Shown: piece by piece, positions 5,499-5,525 of the stretch
Layout of the letters: each line of letters begins with the position of its first letter
Position numbering within the stretch: position 1 is the stretch's first letter
Source: Candidatus Cloacimonadota bacterium
GTDB lineage: Bacteria > Cloacimonadota > Cloacimonadia > Cloacimonadales > TCS61
Reading direction: 5' to 3'
NCBI GenBank assembly: GCA_021108055.1
Contig: JAIORR010000151.1
Span: forward strand, 1 to 5,525
DNA length: 5,525 nt
Position numbers and translations under genes: made by a program
The notes under the pieces: generated by a model
The model's database searches: none
What the model was told of the DNA's origin: nothing
What the model saw: only the letters and a program-made list of their open reading frames with translations

Positions 5499-5525
5499 TT
5501 GACAATATAACCTCGTAAAATATTA
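5499..5525 (+). promoter_or_regulatory. Possible outward promoter cut by the window edge
   Basis: TTGACA (5499-5504) is followed after 16 nt by TATTA at the last bases, a possible -35/-10 pair. In AT-rich DNA such matches arise easily by chance, and the -10 box is incomplete here. Confidence 0.2.

Noticed and set aside
5444..5525. Continuation of the transposase after the stop codon
   Set aside because: All three forward frames were read; each hits a stop soon and none gives the expected TN..E-type motif.

Overview
The window looks like a piece of an AT-rich chromosome from a diderm (Gram-negative-type) bacterium. The first 4.07 kb is a tight run of housekeeping genes on the + strand. The last 1.45 kb is accessory DNA: a hairpin-rich noncoding stretch followed by a truncated transposase gene. 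A TonB energy-transduction system implies an outer membrane, and a CdaA-type cyclic di-AMP synthase lies next to folP. This combination, with a CoaE that reads YYSD where many read DAD, suggests the Bacteroidota/Chlorobi/Cloacimonadota (FCB) neighbourhood. That placement is inference; no rRNA or other marker in the window confirms it.

Positions 1-4069 hold six genes. They are the 3' part of exbB, then exbD, tonB, folP (dihydropteroate synthase with an N-terminal extension), cdaA (diadenylate cyclase) and coaE (dephospho-CoA kinase). Four of the five junctions overlap (11, 8, 4 and 14 bp). The fifth, tonB-folP, has a 3-bp gap with a Shine-Dalgarno spanning the tonB stop. No terminator or promoter is evident between them, so they are probably one polycistronic unit. 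ExbB-ExbD-TonB couples the proton gradient to outer-membrane transport, FolP and CoaE make folate and CoA cofactors, and CdaA makes the second messenger c-di-AMP. The set reads as a cofactor/envelope operon rather than one pathway.

Positions 4070-4573 contain no convincing gene but are strongly structured. Two adjacent palindromic elements lie here. One (about 4078-4210) folds into a single long interrupted hairpin. The other (4215-4403) is bounded by inverted CTGTCAT/ATGACAG ends and carries four nested hairpins, one matching the dRS3-like pattern ATTCCC-N8-GGGAAT. They look like REP/MITE-type repeats. A T13 run follows.

Positions 4574-5443 encode an N-terminally complete, zinc-ribbon, DDE/MULE-type transposase (IS256-like, Zn-binding variant). 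It stops before the expected catalytic Glu. A 9-bp inverted repeat (GTTAACTTA/TAAGTTAAC) brackets it and may mark the ends of a short insertion element. The last 82 bp hold no gene.

I see no previously undescribed enzyme system. The most unusual material is the palindromic repeat pair and its placement between the operon end and the transposase.
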